IMG/VR virus record: IMGVR_UViG_3300017743_000036 | Coordinates: 1-39,972 of that record | DNA from: a virus | Reading direction: 5' to 3' (one strand) | DNA length: 39,972 nucleotides | Position numbers and translations under genes: made by a program | Shown: piece after piece, positions 19,901-28,365 of the stretch | Position numbering within the stretch: the first letter of the stretch is position 1 | How the letters are laid out: each line of letters starts with the position of its first letter | Notes under the pieces: generated by a model | Database searches by the model: none | The model's input: the letters and a program-made list of their open reading frames with translations, nothing else | Told to the model about the DNA's origin: nothing

Positions 19901-22423
19901 TCTTGATTTGTTGCCTTGCCAATCACCGGCAAGACCAGGCGCCAATGAGTTTCCATCAAATACTAATTCCGCATCTGATTGCAAATGGTTATACCAAATT
20001 TGATAACCGCCACCCGACAATGTACCTTGCATCGATCTTAATACTGATAAACTATGTTCTTTTCCTGTATCTGGGTCTTTGTAAAATCCTATCAATGCAC
20101 CAATTGTGTCATTATCACCACCAGAGGCCGTAACGGTTACTCCAAAGTCATATTGCGAATAACCAGAAGGAGAGTAAAATCCTGTTAACCGCGCCAAGTT
20201 TGTTGTACACTCAATTCTATCTAAACTTGAATTATATGTGAATGCATTCAAATCACTTGCATCTGCTGGAAAATTATTTGAACTATCGTGAGAAAATCTC
20301 CCCCAAGTATCAAAAATTTGTTGTCTTGTTGGTGGTGGATCATCTGACCCTAAACCAGCATCACTGTCTGCAGCAATAAACAATCTGTCAGTAGATTCAA
20401 TATCTGCACAATCCACAGAAAGTGCATTAAGGACAAGGGCCCCATTTAAATAAATTTTTGTGCCACTACCCACAACTGAATGTACTGCAATATGATTCCA
20501 CGCACTATAACTAATTGGTAAAACAACACTTGCCACCTCGCTATCTTTATTCTGGATAATAATAGTGTTATCTGGTTTTTGCCACAATGTGAATGCATTA
20601 TACGTACCATCTGATGCACCAATAGAGAATAATGCAGAACCCCTAGAATTATCAGTGTCTAAAGTAACTGGTAAATACCAAAAATCAACGATCAATTCAT
20701 CTTCGCCTGCGATTTCAATCGCTGCGTCTTTAACTTCTACAAACCCATTTGTAAACAAGGTACTTTCATTACCAAAAAGTGGCCCTGCCAATGGAGTTTC
20801 TAGTTTTGCATTTGTTCTTAATGTCTGTAAACTATTTTTATATTCTTTATAGTTTCTACTATCAGTCATTGTTTCAAAGTCTAATAGAGTTGTTACATTA
20901 TCAAAATAATTATCAATGTTTCTGACATCTACAACTTCATTTCTAGAAGACCCTGTAGTAAAAGTTTCTCCCCCATCTGAGAAATCCCAATAATAATTTG
21001 GATAAGTATCATTCGATTCGTGTTGTACCCAAGTGATATTTTTATCTTCTGTTACACCAGTTACTTTAGTAACAGTACCAATTGCACCACTACCAAAAGT
21101 TCCTTCGCCTTCAAAAATTACTTCTTCACCAGTAATATAATTATCACCTTCGTTTACAATTTCGATTGAGTCAACTTGTCCATCTGTGGTGTTTGTTATT
21201 CTTGCACCGAAACCTGTACCACTGCCGGCAGATGATATAAAAGAATTTAAGTACATATTTCTGGGATAATTTCTGCCTGGGTTTTGAATGTCAAAACCAG
21301 TAACACATGTCCACAATTTTTCTTTGAATGTTACACCATTTTCATTTTCAATGAATACATTTTCTTGATCTTGAAATTCACCAAAAATACTACTAATAAA
21401 ATATTCTCTCACCGCATTATTAGATAGAGAGTATTCTTGATATCTCTCTACTGTCGCAAAGGCTTTACTAGTTTCTCCAACAACTCTTATTGGATTTGTA
21501 AGTGCATTCGTGCTGGGTTGAGTTCTAATACTTGTTTCCGCCGTCCATTCATTATTACTTACCTTAAAAACATTTTCTTTTGGATAGTAGAATGAAATAT
21601 CTTCGTTGAAAAAAGTTCTGAATAAAAATTCATATGATTTTTCTGAACCTTTTGCAAGATAAAACTCTTTCATAAGTTTCAGAAATTGTTTTTTGTTTGT
21701 AAATTTAGTTTTCTTAATATCAGATTTATTATTGCCGGTGGATGCATTTGTGGTTTTAAGTCTATATAGAACTCTGATTGCAACTTGATCCGTAGGTGCA
21801 ACAATTTGACCTGTATTTTTATCGTAGAATATAATTCTATCTTCTGATACAATATAGTCTTCGTCTTTAACTAATTCTACAAAATCATCTGGAAAAGTTA
21901 GGTTTGCAAATACTTGCGAAGGAGTTTCACTACTTCTTGTAATTAATGATTCATCTGTGTATTGTCCAGTAGTTGGATTTACATAAACTTTAAAATCTAC
22001 AACTCTGGTTGTTACAGTTTTTCCTTCGTAGAAAGAAGGCTCTCTATAAGAGATTGAAAATTCCGAACTAACACCATTACCCAAGAAATCATCAGATTCA
22101 AATCTTTCATTCTCCAACGGAGACACACCAAAAATTCCAGATAATTCTGAATTAATTTGATTTTTATTTTTGACCTGAACTGTATTTGGAAATGCTTCTG
22201 CAAGTAGGTGCTTAAATTCATCTACAAAAATATCTAGAGTGTTATCCAAATCCGAATAATCTAATATTTCTGCACCAACATCAAGAGTATTTGTTTCTTG
22301 AGACATCCATTCATAATACAACTCTAAAAATTTTACAAAATTATCATAATCATTCTGTTGTAAATAGAATGGTAGTTCAGAACGAACCTGAGATGCTAAA
22401 TCTTTATAGTTACTATTATCCAT
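16913..22423 (-). CDS. 7: gp7-like baseplate wedge protein with nested lectin-like domains
   Basis: 1836-aa protein between gp6 and gp8, the place of T4 gp7 (1032 aa), the wedge organiser. The N-terminus (RSELPFYLQQNDYDNFVKFL, then YEWMSQ) and residues about 240-285 (QFLKLMKEFYLAKGSEKSYE, FLFRTFFNEDISFYYPKE) are typical of the large wedge proteins of marine T4-like phages. A LamG/concanavalin-like domain starts near 570 (ELIVDFWYLPV) with WNHIAVHS and TKIYLNGALV near 645. Its closing strand AAYFDSFRITKGNRYT appears only near 930. The about 200 residues between look like a second jelly roll (YDFGVTVTASGGDNDTIGAL, and later SRIKVTRDVG and FTVSVSQF). Starts 4 bp after gp6. Role as gp7 rests mainly on synteny. 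Confidence 0.65.
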   Translation of the reverse strand: MDNSNYKDLASQVRSELPFYLQQNDYDNFVKFLELYYEWMSQETNTLDVGAEILDYSDLDNTLDIFVDEFKHLLAEAFPNTVQVKNKNQINSELSGIFGVSPLENERFESDDFLGNGVSSEFSISYREPSFYEGKTVTTRVVDFKVYVNPTTGQYTDESLITRSSETPSQVFANLTFPDDFVELVKDEDYIVSEDRIIFYDKNTGQIVAPTDQVAIRVLYRLKTTNASTGNNKSDIKKTKFTNKKQFLKLMKEFYLAKGSEKSYEFLFRTFFNEDISFYYPKENVFKVSNNEWTAETSIRTQPSTNALTNPIRVVGETSKAFATVERYQEYSLSNNAVREYFISSIFGEFQDQENVFIENENGVTFKEKLWTCVTGFDIQNPGRNYPRNMYLNSFISSAGSGTGFGARITNTTDGQVDSIEIVNEGDNYITGEEVIFEGEGTFGSGAIGTVTKVTGVTEDKNITWVQHESNDTYPNYYWDFSDGGETFTTGSSRNEVVDVRNIDNYFDNVTTLLDFETMTDSRNYKEYKNSLQTLRTNAKLETPLAGPLFGNESTLFTNGFVEVKDAAIEIAGEDELIVDFWYLPVTLDTDNSRGSALFSIGASDGTYNAFTLWQKPDNTIIIQNKDSEVASVVLPISYSAWNHIAVHSVVGSGTKIYLNGALVLNALSVDCADIESTDRLFIAADSDAGLGSDDPPPTRQQIFDTWGRFSHDSSNNFPADASDLNAFTYNSSLDRIECTTNLARLTGFYSPSGYSQYDFGVTVTASGGDNDTIGALIGFYKDPDTGKEHSLSVLRSMQGTLSGGGYQIWYNHLQSDAELVFDGNSLAPGLAGDWQGNKSRIKVTRDVGDVFTVSVSQFTTNATHTDADLDPTTEHTFKLSDYSWGNVFAGLSPYGYCNHSQGGAAWEDTEFRVFGELDMGDYIAAYFDSFRITKGNRYTTFLDAANSNVETLYEWELDPVEKSNIAVNAENTKNSNAKYYYAIANNKLTIMEEIYDTGGKPETWDSITGLLSDTTGFVDDLTIRSGDDLKSLRPVPIPDYYSVTINWTEMPRGGVKRVDLMTGGFGYIIPPSTFVSEQTGSYVSQGLGATLLAKGDTIGGIKDIKITQNDPNDAYDGFGIGYVTPPTLDLTGLGDGTAVVVPITGPLCVRDGSFVSDQGFLSDNNRIHDSYLWQDYSYVIQVGRVIDEWRDIVKKVIHPAGMMMFGELTLLSKVEGKRLKDAYLFLFYEIIKNVDVTVKNMDGLGTWTDRDTEQKLVDEGNDARTSNGIWSNTDTFFMEQFGDLGPVHAHGPLTSEDVDLTVQLPQHTQVKYQVAWHHVDSHDNEINKLQYKNQFGEFVDLAIWTKSFASPNPTTLETFGETTYTWFNNKTYSYAPWAGNPDPYENHGFAIIDTGWITHNSDDLVIRHVIGTDQDIIDEASYLSHVKVFVRSTEAQNSNDIMSHGYTIVYNNRQSAMNELYGVGDDTPTGQSVDTGSGRYALLGDGFTNATTWSDVKYVGLNQLDGYGKDYSFFYGGEILERTFTIYNVSEKNIVDDEWKSTRPWARYKIISAVEDSVNNTVMFGVVLENSYLNLPNESPLNNIEFRWDKKTRGNVERVNSSWIGSIRDGANPRDEKFIVKIQSRDLPQSGSTYKSLERFKFNFSAIFPFDNLVRYRFSPYEEAEGSPYLDYYGFDGEFNNINMKGTQHTIMQNPNGDNTFGMVPTYGNNQYLGVTDGTDHDWQQETIQNIMSSYDKSYRAVLDAHVNLMPKHLVISKDTAGVDGPLLSGMTFASVERMKFNQTPQSVDNNLYLESIDDVMTKYNTRTNITHETIIQQYSTEPTSFAELKELQQI

Positions 22424-22427
22424 GTAT

Positions 22428-24308
22428 CTATCTTCTTATAATTTGTACGTTTTGTGTAGTAATATCGTAATTATTATTATATTCGTCTGAATCTGCATCC
22501 ATTGTAATAGTAACATCATTAGGATCGATTAATAGAATTTGATTTCTTTTTGGAAAAATGTCAAAAGACACTGGTTCGGCCTCCATTCGGAAGTTATTAT
22601 TAGTGCCACTTTCAACATTTTCAATTATAATATCTTGTACCGTAACTAATCCTGTGTTATAATCGATAGTTCCTTTAATATTATTAGTATAAATCTTTTT
22701 ATTATTTAAATCAAATGAATAAAAATTAAGATTACCATCGTAAGTATCGGTTTCTTCTACATACCAATAATTTTGAGATCCAGAAACTTGTACCCCAATA
22801 GATTTTAAAGTACCTTTCTTGATTTGATTATTAAATCCGAATTGATACTGTGCGGCTCCGCCTAATAAAATTACTTTTTCATTAATCATATTTATCTTGG
22901 TGACGTTGTTTGTAATCGAACGATCTGCCATGTCAATTTGGTGAACTAAATTTGAATATCTAAAATAACTATCAAATTCATTTAAATTTTTTGCACTAAA
23001 GTCTTTAATAGTAGTTAATACTTTTTCTTTAAGTTCGTCTGCAGTAAATATTGTAGATTCATTATCCCATTTTATTTCTGTATTAATTCTAATTCTTGTA
23101 TATTCGGGGTCAACAATATCTGGGAGAATAGATACGATAGAATATTCTTTTCTTAATGTACTTTTAATAGTTTCCTTCTCAAAATCTGATAAAAAATATC
23201 CATTGTTAGGCCTAATTGCCATGAAAACTCTGCCAAATATTTGTGGTACGTTATCTTCTCCACCCCAAACATTTACTGATGATGCGGATGGATATATTTG
23301 CGGTATAATCGCCTTATAATCTCTAATAGTAACTGCACGACCTTGTCCTTCAAAATTTCTTGGTGCATTAAATTTTATTGAAGAAATATCTTCTCTGTTT
23401 GCCCCACCATTTGCAACACCTGTTACAGACAAATTACTTACTCTAAACAAATCTCTATCTGCATTTGCTCCAATAGTAAATTGTGCAATCCCATTTGCTT
23501 CCGGGCCTGTTGTAACTAAATATTTTACAATTAAGACATTTCCTGATAACAATTCACTCCCCAAGACACCATCACCAAAAAATAATTCCCAACCATTTTT
23601 TGATTCTTGTATAAAATATACTTCGTCTGTACTTTGTAGTCTTAAATTATCTGTAGATTTTTTATATTCTATTAATGCATCATCTTCGGCATCGGGTTGT
23701 ACGAATACTTTTAACGTGTCAATATCTGCCATTTCGTTAGACAGATAGAATCTTTGGTTTGGATCTGTGTTATCTACTACAAATTCTTCTTGTACTTCGA
23801 TGCCTTGGATTAATTCTAGATCGTCAATTTTATATACATTTGTGTAAGTACCATTATCGTTTTGAATGGAAGTACTCTTTTCAACAATTCTAGTGATTGT
23901 TGGTACAAAACTATAGGATTTTCCGTTATAGTTTGTTGTAAACTGAAGTCCACGATTGATTTTAATTGTATCATATACATCTGCCGATGCATAAGAATTT
24001 TGATCTAAAAGTTCTAAACTAACCTGTGCCTTGGCTGCCTTTGCACTTCTTGGTGTATAGTTTAAAAGTTTTGCCTTTGATACAACATTTTCTCTAATTC
24101 TTGCAGTATCCAAGAACATTTCATTTGTCAACATATTCATATAGAAAGAATTATGATGTGTGTTTACTGCGAGAATATCGATAAGTGTATTAAGTCCAGA
24201 TGCCTCAAAATCGTAATCTTTGAAGGTTTCATCTTTTTTCATATATGAGATAATATTAGATTTAATATTTTTTAAATCTAATTCTGTAATTTCTATAGTC
24301 TTTGCCAT
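22428..24308 (-). CDS. 6: Baseplate wedge subunit gp6
   Basis: 626-aa homologue of T4 gp6 (660 aa), the wedge protein that forms the ring of the baseplate inner part and belongs to the Baseplate_J superfamily. The N-terminal segment (ITELDLKNIKSNIISYMK, FKDYDFEASGLNTLIDILA, NEMFLDTARIRENVVSKAK, LLNYTPRSA) is characteristic. Residues about 310-475 carry the J-like region (RDYKAIIPQIYPSASSVNVW, GRVFMAIRP, then DPEYTRIRINTEIKW). Starts at ATG 24308 directly after the gp25 stop and is followed by gp7 after 4 bp, the conserved gp25-gp6-gp7-gp8 order. No abnormal feature seen. Confidence 0.93.
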   Translation of the reverse strand: MAKTIEITELDLKNIKSNIISYMKKDETFKDYDFEASGLNTLIDILAVNTHHNSFYMNMLTNEMFLDTARIRENVVSKAKLLNYTPRSAKAAKAQVSLELLDQNSYASADVYDTIKINRGLQFTTNYNGKSYSFVPTITRIVEKSTSIQNDNGTYTNVYKIDDLELIQGIEVQEEFVVDNTDPNQRFYLSNEMADIDTLKVFVQPDAEDDALIEYKKSTDNLRLQSTDEVYFIQESKNGWELFFGDGVLGSELLSGNVLIVKYLVTTGPEANGIAQFTIGANADRDLFRVSNLSVTGVANGGANREDISSIKFNAPRNFEGQGRAVTIRDYKAIIPQIYPSASSVNVWGGEDNVPQIFGRVFMAIRPNNGYFLSDFEKETIKSTLRKEYSIVSILPDIVDPEYTRIRINTEIKWDNESTIFTADELKEKVLTTIKDFSAKNLNEFDSYFRYSNLVHQIDMADRSITNNVTKINMINEKVILLGGAAQYQFGFNNQIKKGTLKSIGVQVSGSQNYWYVEETDTYDGNLNFYSFDLNNKKIYTNNIKGTIDYNTGLVTVQDIIIENVESGTNNNFRMEAEPVSFDIFPKRNQILLIDPNDVTITMDADSDEYNNNYDITTQNVQIIRR

Positions 24309-24761
24309 TTATCGAACTCTCTCTATTGCAAATTGGGTTGTGATTTCCCCGTCCATTGCCGGTAGTGTATATACAATTGTAATAATAATATTATTTTCAT
24401 CATTAAAATCGGATTCAACATTCACATCCAAAACAATAATTCGTGTTTCACTGGATTTTAGTATATCTTCAATATCCTTACCCATATTTATCAAACTTAT
24501 TGGGTCTGCTGGCTCAAATAAAGATTTGTAGAGATTTCCACCAAAGTTTGGTTTAAATGGTCTATCAAAAAAATTTGTTAATAGATTATTCTTCAAAGAT
24601 TGATTAATTGCCGAAATATCTTTTTTTACTGTAATATCCTTAGTAACAGGATTCAGTTGCATTTTTAAATCAATATCAACAAATTGATTTTTTTTGGAAT
24701 CTAATATTCCTAATCTATCTTCTTTTACATCCTCAAAACTGGTTGTTACAACTTCTGCCAT
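24309..24761 (-). CDS. 25: Baseplate wedge subunit gp25
   Basis: 150-aa homologue of T4 gp25 (132 aa), a GpW/gp25-family protein that lies in the wedge core and helps start sheath assembly. Signs: LKNNLLTNFFDRPFKPNFGG followed by LYKSLFEP, an amphipathic helix (INMGKDIEDILKSSE) and the final strand pair with NIIITIVYTLP. The family is sometimes called lysozyme-like, but the conserved residues here are structural; no lysozyme catalytic set is seen. It lies 9 bp after gp5 and abuts gp6 with no gap. Confidence 0.93.
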   Translation of the reverse strand: MAEVVTTSFEDVKEDRLGILDSKKNQFVDIDLKMQLNPVTKDITVKKDISAINQSLKNNLLTNFFDRPFKPNFGGNLYKSLFEPADPISLINMGKDIEDILKSSETRIIVLDVNVESDFNDENNIIITIVYTLPAMDGEITTQFAIERVR

Positions 24762-24770
24762 TTTCTACCC

Positions 24771-26276
24771 CTATGGATTTAAATCTATTTTGGGTGCTTT
24801 TATTGTAGTGTTACCCCCACTTTTAGTATCGATAGTACTTCCTGCACCTATTAATGCAGTACCACCAACAACAACTTGCCAATAACCATCCACTACAATA
24901 TTTAAATTTCCCTTTACGTGTATATTTTTGTCACCATGTACAATATCGAAATTACTACCAATAGTTCTTTCTACAATATCACCGTTTGGATGATATTCTT
25001 CAAACGAACCACTTCTATGATATGTGTGCAATCTTTCTGCGCCAGGCGTATCATCCATTTCAATCAAATGTCCTGAACGAGAATATGTTGCAGTATTATA
25101 TGGATACTGCGGCGCAGCTGGTGATTCTGGTTCTCCAAATAAATCATTTGATGTAACTGGAGTTTTATTCTCTACTGGTTCTGTTGTATCTAATTCTTGT
25201 TGAGTCGAATGTTGTGGTAAATCTGACAACTGGGCCCTAGACTGTCCAGTAGAACCTGATGTGCCGCTACGAGAACTACCAGATGATGCAGCCTGACTAG
25301 TTGTGGTTGTAGATGCACGATTTCTTTCACTTGCGGTTTCTCTCTGTACTAATTGATCCGTTGATGTTTCTGGAGATAATGCAGCTGGTGGTACATTACC
25401 ATCTGTACCACCAGAATTAAACATTGCAACTTCTTGTTGTCTACGTCTTGCAAGGCCAGGCAATACTTTACCAGATGCTTTATTGTATTGCAACATTTTA
25501 TTTGCAATAGTCGCATTGTCTCGCGTACCATTTGCAGTCAATGTATCTATACTGCCGGGCCCAAGGTTGTATGCAAAAGAAGTAAGTGCATCTACTTGTC
25601 TATCATTCCAATCATATCCATATTTATTTTTTCTTGCGATAACTCCAGCACGAAATTTTGCAATATTTACTTCTAGTCTACGGGTTGCTTCGGCTTCATC
25701 GATAACTTCGCCTTTGAAGTTTGCCTTAGTGCCATACCCAATAGATTCTTGTTTATGATCCCAGAATGACTTTGCAGAAAATCCTTCTTGTTGTTTCAAA
25801 AAGTCAGTTAACTCTGCACTTCCTGCATTAGATAGTTGTTCTGGTGTTGCGGTTGTATCACCTTGTGCATATCCCGCTGTACCTTCTGAAACAGAATCTG
25901 GGGATGCTGCACCACTAAGTACTTTAAGTGCGCCAGGCACCTGTGAACCCCTTCCAGAACGGTTTCCGTCTGGTGAAACTTGTTTGCCTGGAACTGTACC
26001 CCAAATAATTGGGTCTTGTGCATATTCTCCATCTCTAAAAAATCCTAAACACCAAGAACCTTCAATTACACCAGTTGGTGAAATTCCAATACCCCCAGCA
26101 GACGCACTATTCATTGGCATTATTGGACTTGCCCATGGTAATTTTTCTGTTTGCACGAATTCTTCATGATATCCAATAATACGAATTCTCACACGGCCCA
26201 ATTTTTCTGGGTCGTTAACGTCCTCGACAACGCCAGTCCACCACACAAAATTGTCTTTGCCCGCAAAATTTAACAT
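24771..26276 (-). CDS. 5: Baseplate hub/central spike with lysozyme domain, gp5
   Basis: 501-aa homologue of T4 gp5 (575 aa), the trimeric needle that pierces the outer membrane and digests peptidoglycan. Residues 10-98 are the OB-fold (FVWWTGVVEDVNDPEKLGRV, FFRDGEYAQDPIIWGTVPGK). Residues about 155-287 are a GH24 lysozyme with Glu164, Asp173 and a Ser at 178 (before IGYGT) in the place of the usual Thr. Residues about 288-385 are a Ser/Thr/Gln-rich linker where T4 gp5 is cleaved. The C-terminus (from SGHLIEMDD, near 395) is a VgrG-like beta-helix start with HRSGSFEEYHPNGDIVERT, then short repeats. It ends 9 bp before gp25. A second spike gene without lysozyme lies just upstream. Late promoter at 26297. 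Confidence 0.93.
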   Translation of the reverse strand: MLNFAGKDNFVWWTGVVEDVNDPEKLGRVRIRIIGYHEEFVQTEKLPWASPIMPMNSASAGGIGISPTGVIEGSWCLGFFRDGEYAQDPIIWGTVPGKQVSPDGNRSGRGSQVPGALKVLSGAASPDSVSEGTAGYAQGDTTATPEQLSNAGSAELTDFLKQQEGFSAKSFWDHKQESIGYGTKANFKGEVIDEAEATRRLEVNIAKFRAGVIARKNKYGYDWNDRQVDALTSFAYNLGPGSIDTLTANGTRDNATIANKMLQYNKASGKVLPGLARRRQQEVAMFNSGGTDGNVPPAALSPETSTDQLVQRETASERNRASTTTTSQAASSGSSRSGTSGSTGQSRAQLSDLPQHSTQQELDTTEPVENKTPVTSNDLFGEPESPAAPQYPYNTATYSRSGHLIEMDDTPGAERLHTYHRSGSFEEYHPNGDIVERTIGSNFDIVHGDKNIHVKGNLNIVVDGYWQVVVGGTALIGAGSTIDTKSGGNTTIKAPKIDLNP

Positions 26277-26296
26277 TTAAACTCCATAGTTTATAT

Positions 26297-26304
26297 TATT
26301 TATA
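26297..26304 (-). promoter_or_regulatory. T4-type late promoter before gp5
   Basis: Minus strand reads TATAAATA in the 28-bp gap between the lysozyme-less spike gene and gp5, 21 bp before the gp5 ATG. It would give gp5 and the wedge genes extra late transcription. Confidence 0.6.
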
Positions 26305-27141
26305 TCATGGATTTTGATGTATAGTTGGTGCAAGTATAGTTACTGTACTACCACCTAATACTTCAAATGTTCCTGATATACTATATTCTATCTTATCCCC
26401 AACTTTAATATTGAGATTTCCCTCGACAATATAATTGCAATTACCACCTACATGCATATCATAATCTCCATGCACGACTTCAAAACTACTACCAACTGTT
26501 CTTTGTGTAACATCACCATTAGGTTGATACTCTTGTGACGAACCACTTCTATGGTAATTATGAATTCTTTCTGATCCTGCACTATCGTCAATTTCTTTGA
26601 TGTGTCCAGACCTAGATGATTCAACCATATTTGATGGATATACTATTCCAATATCACTTTTTGGTTCATTACCTAGAGTACTATTCTTTTTTGTTTCGTG
26701 TATAGTTTCATCCAATTTATTAGTTGTTGCAAGTCTATTTAAATCAGATTCTTCAACAGTACTACCACCATAAAGAGAACCTTTTTCAGATGGATATATA
26801 GTATCTGGATCTTGAAATCCAACAGTTGCATCACTATTAGACTTTTGTGGTTTGCCAGGCACAGTACCCCAAATCAAAGGTTCTTGGGCATATTCACCAT
26901 CTCTGAAAAATCCTATAACCCATGAACCATTCGTAACACCAGTAGGAGATGTACCAATTCCATTCAAAGATGCACTGGTAACTGGCATAAGTGGACTTGC
27001 CCACGGTAACTTGTCTGTAGGTAACAGTCCAGTATCTTCATTATGAATACCAAATATTCTAACCCTTACTCTACCAAGGCCTTCTGGGTCAAAAATATCT
27101 TCAACCACACCTTGAAACCATACGAAATCATAAAGATTCAT
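26305..27141 (-). CDS. gp5-like (VgrG-type) spike protein lacking lysozyme
   Basis: 278-aa paralogue of the neighbouring gp5. Its N-terminal OB-fold (FVWFQGVVEDIFDPEGLGRV, LPWASPLMP, GFFRDGEYAQEPLIWGTVPG) and C-terminal spike start (SGHIKEIDDSAGSERIHNYH, NGDVTQRTVGSSFEVVHGD) align closely with gp5. The lysozyme domain and long linker are replaced by about 80 residues. The closing segment after the repeats, TILAPTIHQNP, parallels TIKAPKIDLNP at the end of gp5. VgrG-like genes (annotated VrgG) beside gp5 are known in some cyanophages. It may form mixed trimers with gp5 or a separate needle; not decidable here. It starts 7 bp after the gp27-like hub, the partner on which gp5 sits in T4. Confidence 0.85.
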   Translation of the reverse strand: MNLYDFVWFQGVVEDIFDPEGLGRVRVRIFGIHNEDTGLLPTDKLPWASPLMPVTSASLNGIGTSPTGVTNGSWVIGFFRDGEYAQEPLIWGTVPGKPQKSNSDATVGFQDPDTIYPSEKGSLYGGSTVEESDLNRLATTNKLDETIHETKKNSTLGNEPKSDIGIVYPSNMVESSRSGHIKEIDDSAGSERIHNYHRSGSSQEYQPNGDVTQRTVGSSFEVVHGDYDMHVGGNCNYIVEGNLNIKVGDKIEYSISGTFEVLGGSTVTILAPTIHQNP

Positions 27142-27148
27142 TCATCAC

Positions 27149-28363
27149 CTATTTTGTTGGTTGTGGTTGCGGTAATGGTTTATCTGTGGAATCTCTTACA
27201 CATTCCATATCTATGTAATACGCTTCTTGTTCAAATCTATGCTTGACTGCAGATACTAACCAATTCCCAGATAAATAATTGTTTACCGCACCATCACCTA
27301 GTGGACTAAATACAGGAAAAGTTAAATTTACCGTATCACCAGAACCCAATTCGGTATCTCCAAATACAGTCAAATCCATCTTTAAATTATTAAATAACTG
27401 TAATTGCGCCCTACGTTTTAAATTAGTTTCTTTGTTGTTATATGTCAAAAATGGATTTTCTGGTAATACATATAAATTTGCAGGGTTGTATTGTGTACCT
27501 TGACCACTGATATCAAATAATGGATTATTTGTTAAATGTGGAACATTTTGATACTCATCCCAAAAACTGTAAGAAATGTCTTTAAAACTTCTTGTAATAA
27601 GGTCTACAGTGATTGCTCTACTATTATACATACCTGATAAAATGTTTTGTACCACATCAAATGAAGATTTTAACCTATAATTTTGAATAATTTTATCTTC
27701 AAAGTTTGGATCTCCAACGACATTAGGTGGTTGTGCCTTATATTCAATTTTGGGAGATGCTTGAACTAACTCAGATAATGGTGAGAATACATAATTATCT
27801 TTACTTTCATAGAAAACATAATTGGCTGCGTCACCTTTATATGCCTTTTCTGTCATCCAATTACAAGTTCTAAATGCAGTAAAATTTGGAATAACAATTT
27901 TTTGTTCGTCATCACTAGAAACTGCTGAAACTGGTTTACTTGCACCCATCAAACTCAATACCTGACTGGCAATATCAGATGATGGGCCCTCAAAGTATTG
28001 CGATATTTTTGTTTGGAAATTTAAGATATAATCTAATGTTACCAATTCTAATATGAATTTAGTTGACATATTATCTCGTTCAAAACCAACAATCTTATGC
28101 ACAACCATATGTAAATCTATTTGTTTTCTGCCGCCAGGATGGTCAACAGAAATTATAACTTCTTCTTGACCAATAATCGGCAAAATTGTAACTAAATCTT
28201 CTGTTGTTACAATACCCAAACGGGCAGTCATAGATGTGGAGTATATATCTTCATATATTTCTAAAGACGCCATAACTTGTCTCAAGTCCATAACAAACCC
28301 ATTATGTGACTTTATAGACAATGTAACTAATTCATATTGACCTGCTGCAACAATTCCTGTCAT
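27149..28363 (-). CDS. 27: gp27-like baseplate hub protein
   Basis: 404-aa protein close in length to T4 gp27 (391 aa), the trimeric hub that connects tail tube to spike. The N-terminal region (LVTLSIKSHNGFVMDLRQ, then SLEIYEDIYSTSMTARLGI) and HKIVGFERDN fit the tail-tube-like domain of gp27/GpD hubs. The C-terminal part has a GSGDTVNLTFPVF strand and a YLSGNWLVSAVKHRFEQEAY segment, typical of the last hub domain. It ends in a short Pro/Gln tail. It lies between gp53 and two gp5-like spikes, the expected partners. Similarity to T4 gp27 is at fold and synteny level, so the symbol is moderately sure; the hub role is well supported. Confidence 0.75.
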   Translation of the reverse strand: MTGIVAAGQYELVTLSIKSHNGFVMDLRQVMASLEIYEDIYSTSMTARLGIVTTEDLVTILPIIGQEEVIISVDHPGGRKQIDLHMVVHKIVGFERDNMSTKFILELVTLDYILNFQTKISQYFEGPSSDIASQVLSLMGASKPVSAVSSDDEQKIVIPNFTAFRTCNWMTEKAYKGDAANYVFYESKDNYVFSPLSELVQASPKIEYKAQPPNVVGDPNFEDKIIQNYRLKSSFDVVQNILSGMYNSRAITVDLITRSFKDISYSFWDEYQNVPHLTNNPLFDISGQGTQYNPANLYVLPENPFLTYNNKETNLKRRAQLQLFNNLKMDLTVFGDTELGSGDTVNLTFPVFSPLGDGAVNNYLSGNWLVSAVKHRFEQEAYYIDMECVRDSTDKPLPQPQPTK

Positions 28364-28365
28364 AA

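Noticed and set aside
24309-24761. gp25 as a second lysozyme
   Set aside because: The family name is historical; no lysozyme catalytic set is seen and the protein matches the GpW/gp25 wedge fold.
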